A stretch of 64,000 bases of DNA from Tranzscheliella williamsii. Its lineage: Eukaryota; Basidiomycota; Ustilaginomycetes; Ustilaginales; Ustilaginaceae. How positions within the stretch are numbered: position 1 is the stretch's first letter; each line of letters begins with the position of its first letter. Where the stretch lies: assembly GCA_023212725.1 (NCBI GenBank), contig JALBYF010000076.1, forward strand, positions 1-64,000, given 5' to 3'. Below are positions 21,036-32,825 of the stretch, one piece after another. The notes beneath the pieces are model-generated. The model had not been told where the DNA came from, ran no database searches, and was given only the letters and a program-made list of their open reading frames with translations. Position numbers and translations under genes: made by a program.

Positions 21036-24000
21036 AATGTAAAAACAAAAGGAAAAACAATAACACAGAAGCACGAAGGCAGTGAGCACAACCTGTCGTG
21101 CATGGCGACAAAGAGAGTAAAGGGGTAGAAAAGAAAAGACGGTGGAAAAGATGCCCGGCCTTGGATAGCAGTCGAATGGGAGGATAGGAGAGCCGAAGCT
21201 CGGTGGGTCCAAGCTCCGTGGTGTAACTGCGAGAAGACTGGGGTCAAGGTAAGCGGCCTGTATCTCGGTGCTTGAGCCAGCGGCACTCGTTCAGCAATAA
21301 AGGGCTGTTCTCTACCAGAGCCAAAGCTACCAAGAGTACATTGCTCAAAGAAGACGCTTGTGTGGGTGAAAAGTACGATAGCAAGAATTTGGTAGGCGAT
21401 GCTGATGACCAGTTGGGTCGGAGATCGCTAGAACGTTTGGCTGACAGGCATCACCCATTACACTAGCTAACAGCGGGTCGGTACGCAGCGTCATCCGTTG
21501 TACTAGGCCACAACAGCTCGGTAAGCTGCCTCTCTGCGTAAGCGCCCGTGGGCATTTGATAGGCTCGCGCTTGAAATGTACAGCATGTGCTGGACTGTAC
21601 AGTGCAGCACGGTCTCGGTCTGTCGCGACCGGCAGCAAACGTCAGTCGGCGAGCGTCCACACCCCTTCGCTGCGTGAGGCGACGGCAGGCTGTGTGCAGG
21701 CATGGCTGTAGTGGAGCGCTTACTCGCAGCCAAGACCCGCCTGCAAGCGACCTCCGGTTGCGCACCGCGCAATCCACTCGAAAAGATCTTTCGGCAAGGA
21801 TACAACACAGGATTACGCAACACGCTTAAGCCCTAGCGTCTGGACAGCGCTTGAGCGGCGACGGCGACGGCGGCACGGGAGACCTTGTCGCTCCCCTCCC
21901 AGGCACTGTGACTGGCGCTGGATCCGCATGCGCGAACGGCAGTTGACTGCAGGCTGGCGCGCATGCTCATGGCGATAGTCAGACGGTGGGGATGTTGTCG
22001 CGAAAGCTTGCCATGAAGGCACTACTTTGATTACGCTTCACAGCTGGTCTACAACAACTCTGTGTTGACAAGCAATGTAGTATCATAGCATCGCGCAACC
22101 ACATCCGTGGCTATGGCTCGGCTGCTTTGCTAAGCTCTAAGTCTTGGATCATCACAAGACGGATCTCCCTCGGCTGGCGGCTAGCTGGTTCTGGAGAATT
22201 GAAAGCGGCTTCCCGCACACCACCCTAACAAGCGCCAGGCGGTCACCCGACATTTCGGCCTTGCTTACCCAACATGGCGGTCCAATCGCCTTCCTGCCTC
22301 GGCACTATATCAGAAGAATCACTTGCAAGCGTAGGCCAGCTCCAGCGCCAGCGCCTTCTCCGAGCGCGGTTAAAACTGCGTTTGGTGTTGCAGGCAGTAG
22401 AGGATGGGCTGTGTGGCTCAAAGGCGACAGAGCACAAGCTGTCACCATCCTCTTGAATTGCTCGGCGAGACAGAGACCAAGTGTTGGCCCCCGTGGCGGT
22501 CGGTCTAGATAAGGCTTGCCTCGCGTCCGGATGATCGCGTTGCTGTTGTCGTCAACGGAAGCACCAGGACGCGCCCGATCCGTTTGTTTCAACGCCCACG
22601 GTTACAGGTGCCCTGCCCTTTTCCGCTCAAGCTGGGCCCTTGCTTCCAGCCGTCTCTGCTGGCATCGGTTTTGTCAGACGGCTTGTGCACGTGCCTTCCG
22701 ACTTGACTGCGGCCACAGTGATGGTAGCCTCTTAGGCCGGCTGCAGCTTTGCCCGCCGTAAAGCATAGCCGTCATGAAACCGAGCAGCATCCACGAAATA
22801 AAGAACGAGCAGCGACGTTTCAGGTGGTGAAGTAGAACCAAAGTGCAGGACCGAAGACAGTAACGGCTATCTCAACTCTACATGCGGCTGAGCCAGCTAT
22901 AGACATTGCAGCAAGGCCTTCTTGGTGACCAGCCGCTAGTAAGCGATGCAAGAGGCCGAGTAGGGGGAGATGGATCGACCGTCAGGTATCACCACAATAA
23001 ACGCCCACCTCGGCGTGCGGCACCGCGACAAGATCGAAGATGGTGGATCCTTTCCAAGTCTCTGAGCACGAGGAGCGCGAAATCCAGGTTGAAGATTCAC
23101 CGACCGCAATCGGCGATCCGTCCGATCCTACACTAAGGTGTGAGATTGAAACGAACGAAGCCCATTGCAGCGAGCCACCACACGCCACCACGCATACAGA
23201 TGAAGATGCCCTCGATCAACCGACTACTATGCCGCCGCGATCAACCAATCACTGCGCCGCCGTGTGGCGTGATGGAGCTAGACGTGGGTTCAGCCAAACC
23301 TGCCCTTGCTGAGGGACCAAGGAGTGGGTTGAGCTACACCCTTCGCCCTTGTTCGTTAGCACAAGTGACGTGTACAGCTGGACTGAATCGTCTATATATA
23401 CTAGGCACTCAGTCCCGTCTCACTTATAACGCTCGACACCCATGTCCACGATCGACACTGCAACACCCATGTAGACCACACAGCCGAGAGAATCCCGACA
23501 CCCGAATCGAAACCCTACGATATTCATGATTGCTTAGCCGAGCATCTTCAAGCTGACCATGTTAGGTACATTTTTTGAGCGTTGCTTGAGCGATAACCAT
23601 CGGCGATGTGGATCGGGCACTGCTATTTCCACAATGTTTGATTAAACCGCGTAGAATGGCAGTCCGCAAATTGGAATCGGGCTGGTTCGGATCTACAGTA
23701 GCTTTACGCCATAAATGTGAACAACGTGGTCCGTTTGAGCTTTGAGCTTGCGAGGGGTCTTGCTCTGCAAAACAACCGGTAACATGGCAATTCTTAGGGC
23801 ACAGCACATGCCATGACACTTCCTTCACAGTCTGGTAAAAATGAATATTAAGATATCTTTGGTTTTGCTCATACTAGAGGCGTACTTGTTCTCTCGGCCG
23901 TGAGGTGGCCAGTAGATTGATGAGTAATGCTTATTTTATGATGGATTTTCGCACTTCGTCACGACTTAACAAAACACTCCATGCGGAATCGCAGCCTAGT

Positions 24001-25273
24001 GTTAGCAAGGAGCGATGTCATCGGCGATCCCTCAAACTATCGGGAGATCCGGCTCGCTCATATCGGCAACCCTTATCACCACCAACGCCCCTATTGTTCT
24101 ATTGCTTCCGTCCCGACCTTCGACCGCCTTGTCATTATTATATAGCACAGTCGCGATTCTCCCCTCCATACACATTCAGATACACTGTCCGTACACTATA
24201 GTTATGAGATTATGTTGATCGCGACCAAGCGCGGTGTGAGACTAGCGTGATCCGAGCGCGCGCTAAAGACGTAACACCTAGCTCGTCTTATTCTGCAATC
24301 GTAACCTCTATAATAAGAGTGCTTTAGAATACGGATCTGGACGTCGACTGTGAACCTACGTGATTCGCTGTCCGAGTCCTTTCATGGCGGATGTCTTCAC
24401 TGCCGGTTCGGGACGACGATTGAACGTCCTCTAGGTCGAGCTCCCATCCACATCTCAATCCGTGTCAAGGTCGAGCCTAGCCTGAGCCAGCCCGTAGACG
24501 ACCCTGAGATGGCCGAACTGCGTCCAGCCGCTCCAGATTGTGGCCCTTAACCGACTACGAAGGAAGCTCAGTCAGTGTATCATGCCGTCAAGCTCTCGAG
24601 GGCCATGCTACTTATCTCTACTATTAGAACCCCCCACGGCTACCGTGCCGCCGAGTTGGGAACTTTCGCGTGAACGTCTGCAATGAAGGACCTTTTGACG
24701 ACCTTGTCTACAAGCCCATTACGTTCCAAGATGACGTCTTGCAACTAACGCTCATCCTGCGGCCCCGACTTCGGCGGAAGCTGCCCCGGTTTGACTTCAA
24801 CTGAACTTCCGGAACTTGTTCGCGCCAGGCCGCTGCCGAAGAAAGCGACAAAGCTGCTGAAAGAACTTCTCGAGGAGATATGTGCCCGGAAGTGCCTCTT
24901 GCTCGTCATCATCGACAAGCTTGTAAAGCGAAACTCCCCTTCTTGTACGGTTTCCAAGTCGCTGCTTTCTCAATGTCTCTGCGTTGAGATTTGTGTGGTA
25001 CCCCCTTGGTGATGTCCGTGGACTCCACTTTCCCTGTGACGTCACTGAGAGAATGTCTCACCGCCAGCGTTCTGAACGCGGACATCTCCTGCCAGAAGAC
25101 ACGCGAGCTACATCCTAGTTGCCGGGTATATGAGTGGCGTTGTTCAAGCAGGAACGGCGAAGGTACCGTAGAGGGAATGTAGCTACATACAAAGTGTGGC
25201 TGGTCTTCGATCGCACACATGCACAAACAACAGGATGGAGCGAACGACCTTGCTGGAGCGCAGTGGGACGGAT
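21036..25273. other. Long region without a supported gene
   Basis: Only weak fragments are present. A plus ATG frame at 23040-23312 has acidic composition (HEEREIQVEDSPTAIGDPSD). Around 24658-24790 a plus frame reads NFRVNVCNEGPFDDLVYKP then ITFQDDVLQLTLIL. Both read like pieces of decayed proteins but match no family I can name. Nothing else is seen. Confidence 0.4.
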
Positions 25274-26014
25274 TTACATTCGCATAACGAGAGCACTCGG
25301 TTGGCCTGAGCCACCTATCGGCCTATAACCCTTGGCGAATTGACCGCTCGGCGCGCGGTTGCGAGCATTGCTCGTCATCACCAGGGATTGATGACGCCGA
25401 ATCATAGCATCCTTCCGGTGATGCCTTTTTTTCTGCTGGAATCGGAGAAACGGCGCCTGGCTTCTGCCTTTGCTTGAACGAGGAGAAGCCGGTCGTTTGG
25501 GCTCGATGTTAGCGCCTTCAGCGACGAAGACAGGGTGGCGATCTTCGTCATCGTTGTCGACAGGGGGGTGATCCTCGTCGTCGTTGTCGAATGTGTCAAA
25601 AGCCGCGTAGGAGCTGCGTCCCACGTTTCTAGGCGATACGCTAGCCTGCTGATTCGGCCGTACAACCTTCGAACGGCCAACGCCGGGAGAATCTTGCGTA
25701 TGTGGTGATGGCGGCGCGGCAGAGATGCGAGGCGGTGTGACTGGCGCCGTCGGTTTGGCAAGGCTCTGCAGCAGGGCCTGGACGGCATTGTCGAAGGAGG
25801 AGGCGCTGCGAACGGCAGCCAGATGTGCCTGCAGCATGCGCGACGGCAGCACCAGGTGCAGTGCCGTCAGCCGCTCAGCATCCGTCGAAAACTGGCCGCT
25901 CAGCGCAATCCGTGCCAGTGCCCACCGCAGGAGCCATGCGCAACGCTCGGGGTCTTCCTCCTCACGGACCAGGCTTACAAGCTCCTTCGCTCCCATCGTC
26001 ATCACTTCAGTCAT
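25274..26014 (-). CDS. Hypothetical protein, helical N-terminus and basic tail
   Basis: ATG-initiated frame of 246 residues (MTEVMTMGAKELVSLV). Residues 1-85 are predicted helical and well ordered (DPERCAWLLRWALARIALSG, LTALHLVLPSRMLQAHLAAV). The middle is Pro/Ser-rich and disordered, and an acidic motif is duplicated: DNDDEDHPPV followed by DNDDEDRHPV. The tail is basic (QQKKRHHRKDAMIRRHQ), suggestive of nuclear or nucleic-acid contact. No known domain is recognised. A clean frame and ordered N-terminus argue for a real gene, probably a single exon. An in-frame TTG lies 12 bp upstream, but ATG at 26014 is the sensible start. Function unknown. Confidence 0.65.
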   Translation of the reverse strand: MTEVMTMGAKELVSLVREEEDPERCAWLLRWALARIALSGQFSTDAERLTALHLVLPSRMLQAHLAAVRSASSFDNAVQALLQSLAKPTAPVTPPRISAAPPSPHTQDSPGVGRSKVVRPNQQASVSPRNVGRSSYAAFDTFDNDDEDHPPVDNDDEDRHPVFVAEGANIEPKRPASPRSSKGRSQAPFLRFQQKKRHHRKDAMIRRHQSLVMTSNARNRAPSGQFAKGYRPIGGSGQPSALVMRM

Positions 26015-27850
26015 CGTTACCCACAAGAGCTGCCAAGCACAGCAACGCCATACAAGGTGGCGAAAGGAGAAGGCCGCGGAATCGCTCGGATGATTGACTC
26101 GTCACGTGTGAGTATGTGAACACACGCTTGCGCTTCCACATGGAAAGCGCGTTGAAAGCGCGCAAATTCCATACGTCGGTTGCGATCCAGTGTGAGTTAA
26201 AGATACAATAATGGCTGTTAGACCCACGTCACGAATCGGTTGCTCCATTTCTGTCTCATCAACGTCTGGGACTGCAGTCGCTCAAGGATAGCGCTCAGTC
26301 CACTTATGACAATCGCACGTTTGTATATAGTCAGATGCGCTTCGTATCGCCCGCTGAAATGGAACGATCCTGTTGACAGCGTGAAAACGCATTCGTACGA
26401 AAGAAGCCGCTACTATCCCTCAGTCTGATCTGAACCCCGATTTTCTCCACCGCCTGATCGGCTGGACGAAAAAGTTCATTGGTCTAACAGCAGCCTCCAG
26501 ATTCGACGTTGCACGGTTTCGCCACGTTCGATGCATTTGCCCGATATGGTCCCCATCAGATGAAATCGGGACTAGAGCCGTCAACCATCCAGCAACAACA
26601 CCATTTGTTGCCTTTATGGCCTACGATTATAACCAGTAATGAACTCTATTTGGCTTACACCGGAAATTTCTTTGGGTTTGGTCTCTTATGATGACAACCT
26701 CTTTCGTTAGGGTTTATTTTTCTCTTCTTTTTCTTCTTCGTTTTTCCGCTCTTTTTCCTCCATTTTTTCTTCTTTTTTTCTTCGTTGTTTGGTTTTTTTC
26801 CTTTCCAACGCAGCACCTCCATATCGGCGATAGGCCCGATCGGATCGTCGACATACGTGCACGTGCGAGGTGATCTCTTTTTTGATAGGGTTGGGATAGG
26901 TCGTTTCTAGGCTGCTTCTACGCTACGCCTCATCTTCGGCCATAGAGAACATAGCGAGCATTATGGCGCTTCCTTCCGCCGCGCCGGGGGAGGTGCTGCT
27001 ATGTCACACATCACCAGTTCGCCCCTTCCAGAGGTGGCTTCGCTTCCCAGTGCTTTCTTCGATCGTCTGCTGTTTATAATCCAGACCCTGCTTGTCATCA
27101 AGCCGCCGCCTGCATTGCGCAGGACCATGCTGCGAGATGCAGCAACGACTCACACCACTGGCTCCCTCAACCGCAATCTACAAACATCGAAGAGGCCGTC
27201 GCTTCAAGATCTGGATGATGGATCGGAAGGAGGCCACGTATCGTTGCCGTCACCAAGCTTCCGTTCCGAAGACGCCAACGATCGGGCCAACCAGATTGAG
27301 GCGGTTCTGAACAGGTTGGCAGAGCGCTTGGCCTGCCGAGGATCAATTTGATCTGTTCGCACGCAGCCAGGAAGTTGTCCGCACTCCATCCGCCGAGGGC
27401 GATATTGACAGTGAAGGAATTGGCGAACATCCTGAGCCCCGCCTCTTCTTTGGCAAGCTCTTCCCGTATCCGCTCTTGCAGCCTCGTATCAGAGCTCCTC
27501 CTATCCTCTCAGCTATCCGCTTGGCTTGGGTCTCAATGGACTGATTCGACGTGGTGGCCAGGAGTCCGTCATTGGCGATCTCCCATCTCCTTGTTCGAAA
27601 AGTACAACGACGAAAGTGCATTGTCAGCCCAGAAGGAGCTCCGCTTCCAAGCAAAACCCACGTCCAAGACATCCAGCGCGTCAGTAAAGCAGTGCCTTTG
27701 GCAAGCTTTCCCAGCACTTTACCGTTCCCGTCCAGAGTCACGGCATATTCGTGCTCAAGAGTATCACCAACCAGAGCTCTCCCACTCCTCAGCCGGGGTT
27801 ATACGCCTTTCATGGCACGTAGGTACGCAGGGTAAGCCCGAGGTCAGCCC
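26015..27850. other. Spacer with polypyrimidine tract and probable upstream part of a kinase relic
   Basis: At about 26700-26806 a T/C-rich run (tcttctttttcttcttcg and similar) resembles a basidiomycete promoter/leader tract. After it a plus ATG frame at 27001-27351 reads FFDRLLFIIQTLLVIKPPPA, SLQDLDDGSEGGHVSLPSPS and NQIEAVLNRLAERLA. Then QFDLFARSQEVVRTPSAEGD follows in another frame near 27345. This may be the N-terminal portion of the histidine kinase relic that follows, but it cannot be verified by motif. Confidence 0.4.
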
Positions 27851-28310
27851 GAGGTGTTTGGTGTCGATGGCATCTGCAAGGATCTCAGGGATGTCGTCAA
27901 CAGGCTGGCCGCCAGCCTTACCTGCCAAGCCCAAGGTGTCGCTATGATGACCACGGCGGCCACCCGCGGCGATCTCTCGCAGGAGATCAAAGCTGAAGAC
28001 GGTAGCGAGGTTCTGGAGCTCAAGGTAATCCGCCATGTCATAGTGGACCAGTTGCGCCACTTCTCGACCGGGGTCACGCGTGTAAGTAGGCAGCAAAGGC
28101 TAGCTCGGAGGCCAGGCCGACGTAGCCGGCGTTCAAGGCGTCTGGAAGGAGCTTACAGACAGTGTCAAATGGATGTGTTCTCACTCCACCGGCCAGGGGC
28201 GATCCATTGGCGTTGTGACCACTGCCGTTGCCCGTAGTGATCTGAAGCAAAAGGTAAACATTATGGTTGCCCAGCTGAGCTTCTTCACGACACCAGTCGC
28301 CCGAGAGAGA
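27851..28310 (+). pseudogene. Group III hybrid histidine kinase relic (HAMP repeats)
   Basis: Nik1/Os-1 type kinases are cytosolic osmosensors feeding the HOG pathway, and carry tandem HAMP units before the kinase core. One frame reads GVDGICKDLRDVVNRLAASL, then VAMMTTAATRGDLSQEIKAE, then LELKVIRHVIVDQLRHFSTG: one nearly whole HAMP unit of the Nik1 pattern (WKDLTxxVNxMAxxLT, VTTAVAxGDLxxK, LKxTxNxMVxQL). A second unit follows in two frames: [20 protein letters not shown], then [20 protein letters not shown] and [10 protein letters not shown]. There the unit breaks off; its central part is deleted. No H-box, ATP-binding or receiver sequence follows directly. It is therefore a truncated, non-functional copy; the functional gene is presumably elsewhere. 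Confidence 0.85.
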
Positions 28311-31300
28311 GGAAGGTAGAGAGGTAGACTAGGAAAGATGCTGCGTCGCCTCACCGTTGCTAAACCGTTTAGGGCGCTGTGCACCGCGCATAGTTAGCAG
28401 GCAACGCGCGCATCGCCAAATGTTGAAATACGAGTTGGGGCCACCGCGCGCGCTTGTGCAGCACAGCACATCTTTCAAGTCCTTTTGAAATCCAAGTCAA
28501 GCTCCCTACAAACTTAGATTGTCCGAGGGCGAGCGCGCAGTAAGGCACGCGCTACATCTGATCGTGTGTGGGCCGCGGTCAGGAGATCTTGCCACTTCAG
28601 TGCAAGTGACATTGGCGCGCTCAGCAGCCTGCACTTGAGCGTTATTGGACAGTGCATGCTTACATTCCGATGGAAGACGTTGCGTGACATCTGTCCCAGA
28701 CTGCCGTTTCGACGGCAGTCAGCAGTCAGTCTCAGTCAGCCGTGCCAGCCGTGCCAGTGCAGGTCGATCCATGTTGCCCACATGCAAAACGCGGACAACT
28801 TGCGAATTTCTTAGCAGCTTCAGAACAGGCTAATAGTAAATATTGATTCGAATCGAATTCGAATAACACACCTTCGATATATGAATCAACGTGAGTTTAA
28901 TTCCAAGAAGCGCCGCGTGAGCGAGAGCTAGAGCGAGAGCGAAACGACGAGAAAGTGAGGTGACCTACCAAGGACATTCTCCAAATGGACCAAGGTGACG
29001 AATTCGACGAAGAGGTGCTTTCCATATCCCAGCATCGACCGTCTGTGATGCTACTACGAGGTAGCAACATTCGACAGAAAGGAGACAGCATGTTACGTGT
29101 ACAACAAAATCGACAGCAGCAAAGGGGACGTATCGGGAACACCTCCCACCTTCGCTTTGTGCCCGACGCGATGGACTTTCTCGACGATGAATAGGTCGCG
29201 ACGCCAAGTTTTGCTATGGAGCCACCGAGCGTGACCAACCGCAAGAGGTCGACTTTGCCCTGCGCCACTCACGCGTCAAACTGACCTGGGCCAAGACGAT
29301 CCTTCCAAGCTTACCAGCATGGGCCGCGTGACTGTTTGAGCCAGGAACAGCTGCGGAACGACGGCTAGCGCGCCTCCCTGGCCTCAGACAGGCAGTTCGA
29401 CCCCGACGAGACAAGTGATGCTGACAACGGAAAGAGTAACCCTGGCAGGGACCGGCTGCGCGCACCGTTGAAGGGACGGATCGAGCCGCGCTGGGAAAGG
29501 TGCTGGCAAGCGGAACGGTGGCGCGTTCGACACCTGCTCTGCCGGCGCTGTCCCGCGCGCGTGTTGGAGGCAGCAGCTTGACCCTTGTCGTCGTGACGAA
29601 TGCGGTATATCTCGATCTGCTCCGCCGTGCTGAGCGTATTACTGAACTGACCTTGATTAGTAGGGCTGGCTCACGTGTGACGAACCCGGATCGGGATGAG
29701 TGGCCGATACAGATCTGCATGGTTGGATTGGGGCCCATTTCAACATAAACCAAAATTTCACTTCACCCGCAAAATCTGGCTCAAATTCGTATCAAAATGC
29801 CTCACAATAATGCCAAGATAGTTTGCTACGACCGGGGGAAGACAAAACCCAAAGATTTATGGGGGTTATTTGCCTTCAGTGTACACACACGATCCTTGAT
29901 CACGTATACATTACATGAAAAAAGGGCATTGCCGGTAGTTTATTACCCTCAAGCCGGTTATGGAGTCACGGGGTTGTTGAGGAAAGCGTCACGTGGATCA
30001 ACAGACCAACGAACAGTAGTAGTGACGTGCAAAAGCTGCAGAAAATAACACTTTAACACAGATCCTCAAAACTCGAAGCGTCGGCTCGCGTTATCGGTGA
30101 ACGATGTAACTTTTTCTTCGCGCAAGCCTGCGGCGTTTGACGCCCTGATCTCGCCCGCTACTATATCGCGATAACTAACGCTATCGTCACATAGAGACTG
30201 TGTGTGATTCGCTTGTGTTGTATCTACTTAGAACGATGGTGAGACGAGCCTATATATCGCTGAGGAGCTCAGTGCTATAGTATGAAGCAAACGGAGGTGG
30301 ACGGCCAGGAGCTCGAGGTGGAGATGGATGACCCGATCTTGTCGAGTGCATCGCCGATACCGATCTCCAGATCGGCACCGAGAAGCTCTCTCGGCCCTGA
30401 AGGATTGTCTGCTGGCCAGTCTCCTTCCGTATACCAAGCGTATATCCACAAGCCATATGTACAGATCGGGGCGACCCCATGTCAAAGGCACGTCGCTCTA
30501 TCATACGCCCAGAATCCACATAGAAAGAAGGGAACAAAACCCCAAAAAAGAGACTTTTGAGTTATTCGTGAATGGTCAGGACACCCACCACCGACGCAGC
30601 AAGTGCGTGCAGCTTTCCACAGGACGATGCTGCAACTTGCACGCCCTGTGAACGAAGACCAGCACCAGCACAGAATCTTGGGCAAGGGTCGTGGTCTGCC
30701 TCGTCTATCGTCGGCTGCTGCAGCCACCCTAGAGGCGTGGTGCCGCCGCCAGCCGGCCCAATTCCCTCTTGGTACAAGTAGGGACTAAAGGAGGCAGGCG
30801 ATGGCATGGCGCATTTCCAGGCGCTGTCAACTTCTTCATCGAGGCGGCGTCGGTCTCTGAGAAATATGGCGAGCATTCGAGGCATCAGCCAATCAACCAA
30901 CTCCCCGACGTTTCCCAGCTGCTTGCAGGCCGCAAATGCTGCGGTCTGTTTAACCTGCTTTTTGTGGACGTTCAGATGCCGCTGTGGAGTTCGCGAATAG
31001 GAACCGTGCTGAGAAGCTGAAGGACACAAAGGATATCTGGAAGCAGCCACGCCGTTATCCGGACGCTGGCGTAGTCTGGCACCATAGAGGGCTCGTAAAG
31101 AAGCGTGGTCTTATCGGCAGGGCCTTTGACCTGGCCCGGGATCACCTGACTGCATGCACCCAGCACCGACTGCCGCGCCGCGCATGCGCCTGTAGGTCGA
31201 GTTTATTCCAAGGCTGTCTGGGTCACTCTCCTTTCATTTGCTCCGCCTTGGCTAAGGACGAGATGGGCATGGTCGTCGCCGCCACCCCCTCTCGCCTGTT

Positions 31301-31531
31301 CCGTCATCCCGGCTTGCTAATGACAAGCACGACAGCCAGCTCCGTTCCATCCCATAATCACCCGATTTACCTTTACTAAGTTGACATCAAGTTTTTCTCC
31401 GCCGATCTGTCAATCTCTGCCTGGCACTCCACCGACAAGGTCTTCTCCGAACCGTTTAACGATCCTTTCGCTCGAAACATTACCTCGAATGCTGAAAAGC
31501 TTCCTCACCCACCGACAGCGCCATCTCGCGG
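28311..31531. other. Region without a supported gene
   Basis: Contents are short frames only: plus 28985-29194, plus ATG 29797-30048 (83 residues, MPHNNAKIVCYDRGKTKPKD) and minus 30562-31050. Near 30931-30980 a plus frame reads LFNLLFVDVQMP, which resembles the phospho-acceptor strand of response-regulator receiver domains, but the surrounding receiver motifs are missing. Confidence 0.35.
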
Positions 31532-31804
31532 ACCATCGAGCCTCGCAGCGGCCATCTATTCTACGAGGCTTACTTTACTGTTAGCCCCGCTCCAACCCGT
31601 CTGGCAAAAAGGTGGATGAGTCTGGCAGATCTTCAGCTCAATAAGACTGAACAACTCAAAGACGGCGTCGTCAACACTATCGAAACAGCAATATTGACAC
31701 TGTCCTATGATGGTTCCACAGTCGTCCGGCACTGCGCTTGTGACGAGCTGTCGAGAAGAAGAAACCGCAGGAGGCAAGCAAAGAGAAGAAGAAGGCGAAA
31801 TTGA
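31532..31804 (+). pseudogene. Unidentified coding remnant
   Basis: A 90-residue open stretch reads TIEPRSGHLFYEAYFTVSPA, then RWMSLADLQLNKTEQLKDGV, then ETAILTLSYDGSTVV, and ends in a basic run. Composition is clearly protein-like. The upstream frame reads SADLSISAWHSTDKVFSEPF in a different phase, suggesting a frameshifted gene. I do not recognise the family. Confidence 0.35.
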
Positions 31805-32084
31805 GGGGTAAAAACGAGAATCTCGGAGTGATTCCCTCCCGGCCTTCCGACGTTATGGACTGTTATACAGGAGATTTCTTGAAGCCTTTCCTAGAAGAGA
31901 TTTGGTCCATCAACAAGGCAGCCGTCCTGATCAGACGAGTCAACCTGTGCTAATCGGAAGCGTAGCCACAGACACTGGCACAAAGCGCATTTTCGATCCC
32001 AGTGCCAAGCCGATACGAGGCGCTGGCGGCTTTGGCGAGCATATCAGCGGATTCACCCCTCATAGATATCACAGACTCCGAGAT

Positions 32085-32340
32085 GCTTGAGAAGCAGGAG
32101 GTGGAGAAGAGGGGTGAGGAATATTTACGACCATCTGTGACAGCATGCCGCAGCTCCTGTGGACCACTAGAGCTGATGGCCAACACGACTGGTACAACAA
32201 AGGCTGGTATCACTATGCGTGGTTCAGAACGAACGCAGTCAAGGACTGGGTTGGCAGCAGGTTTTCCATGATGATGAGATGGTCGAGAGCGACAAGCGTC
32301 GGTTGTATTCCTTACGGACGGGCGAGCCTTGTCACTCACC
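32085..32340 (+). pseudogene. PAS-domain (sensor histidine kinase type) relic
   Basis: The frame just upstream ends LEKQEVEKRGEEY. A frame shift leads to SMPQLLWTTRADGQHDWYNK, then GWYHYAWF, and a further shift gives HDDEMVESDKRRLYSLRTGE. This succession is characteristic of the PAS_3/PAC unit of bacterial-type and fungal sensor kinases (MPQLxWTxxPDGxxDYYNxRWYEYTG, then DDxxxxxxxWxxSLxTGE). Such proteins sense stress or light signals and pass phosphate to a receiver. At least two frame changes and missing kinase parts make it a pseudogene. It probably derives from a different kinase class than the HAMP relic at 28 kb. Confidence 0.7.
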
Positions 32341-32778
32341 GGCAGTGGCTCCGGCACTCCAAGAACGAGCTGCAATGCCATGATGGACGGACTACTGTAA
32401 AGATCACCGTAGCTGTTGGAGGAGGCGGACCGAGCTAACCCCGTTCCCTTATTGATATGGGTCCGCGCGCATCCGCCACGGACGCTCGTGCACTTCTATA
32501 CAGCCGCGTCATGTCGCTGGCGCGCTGCAGATTTACTGCGATTCGATCTGGCGGCGCTTGGCTTAGCAAGACCGCTGAGCTGACGCGCATTCTTGGGCCA
32601 CCGGCGACCACGCTTGGCGACAGCCTCCGCACCTCCGCCAGCGGCTCATTCTCGGCCACCACTCCGCGCTCGGGCGCTGCGACTGACAGCAACGAGCGTC
32701 TATCACGGCTGCCTCTTGGATCTGTGCTGTGGCATCTCGCGTGTCGCATCTTTGCCACTTGTACCTACAACCCCCAAC

Positions 32779-32825
32779 CGCACTCGCACTCGTGACACTC
32801 ACAATTACACTCACACTCACACTCT
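32779..32825. repeat. CACTCA/CACTCG-type microsatellite
   Basis: Short imperfect array of cactca-like hexamers (cactcgcactcgtgacactc, then tcacactcacactc). The complementary strand is GAGTGT-rich. Confidence 0.8.

Noticed and set aside
26688..26873. Plus frame with very hydrophobic stretch (Phe/Leu-rich)
   Set aside because: It is the translation of a polypyrimidine tract, more likely a promoter/leader element than a membrane protein.
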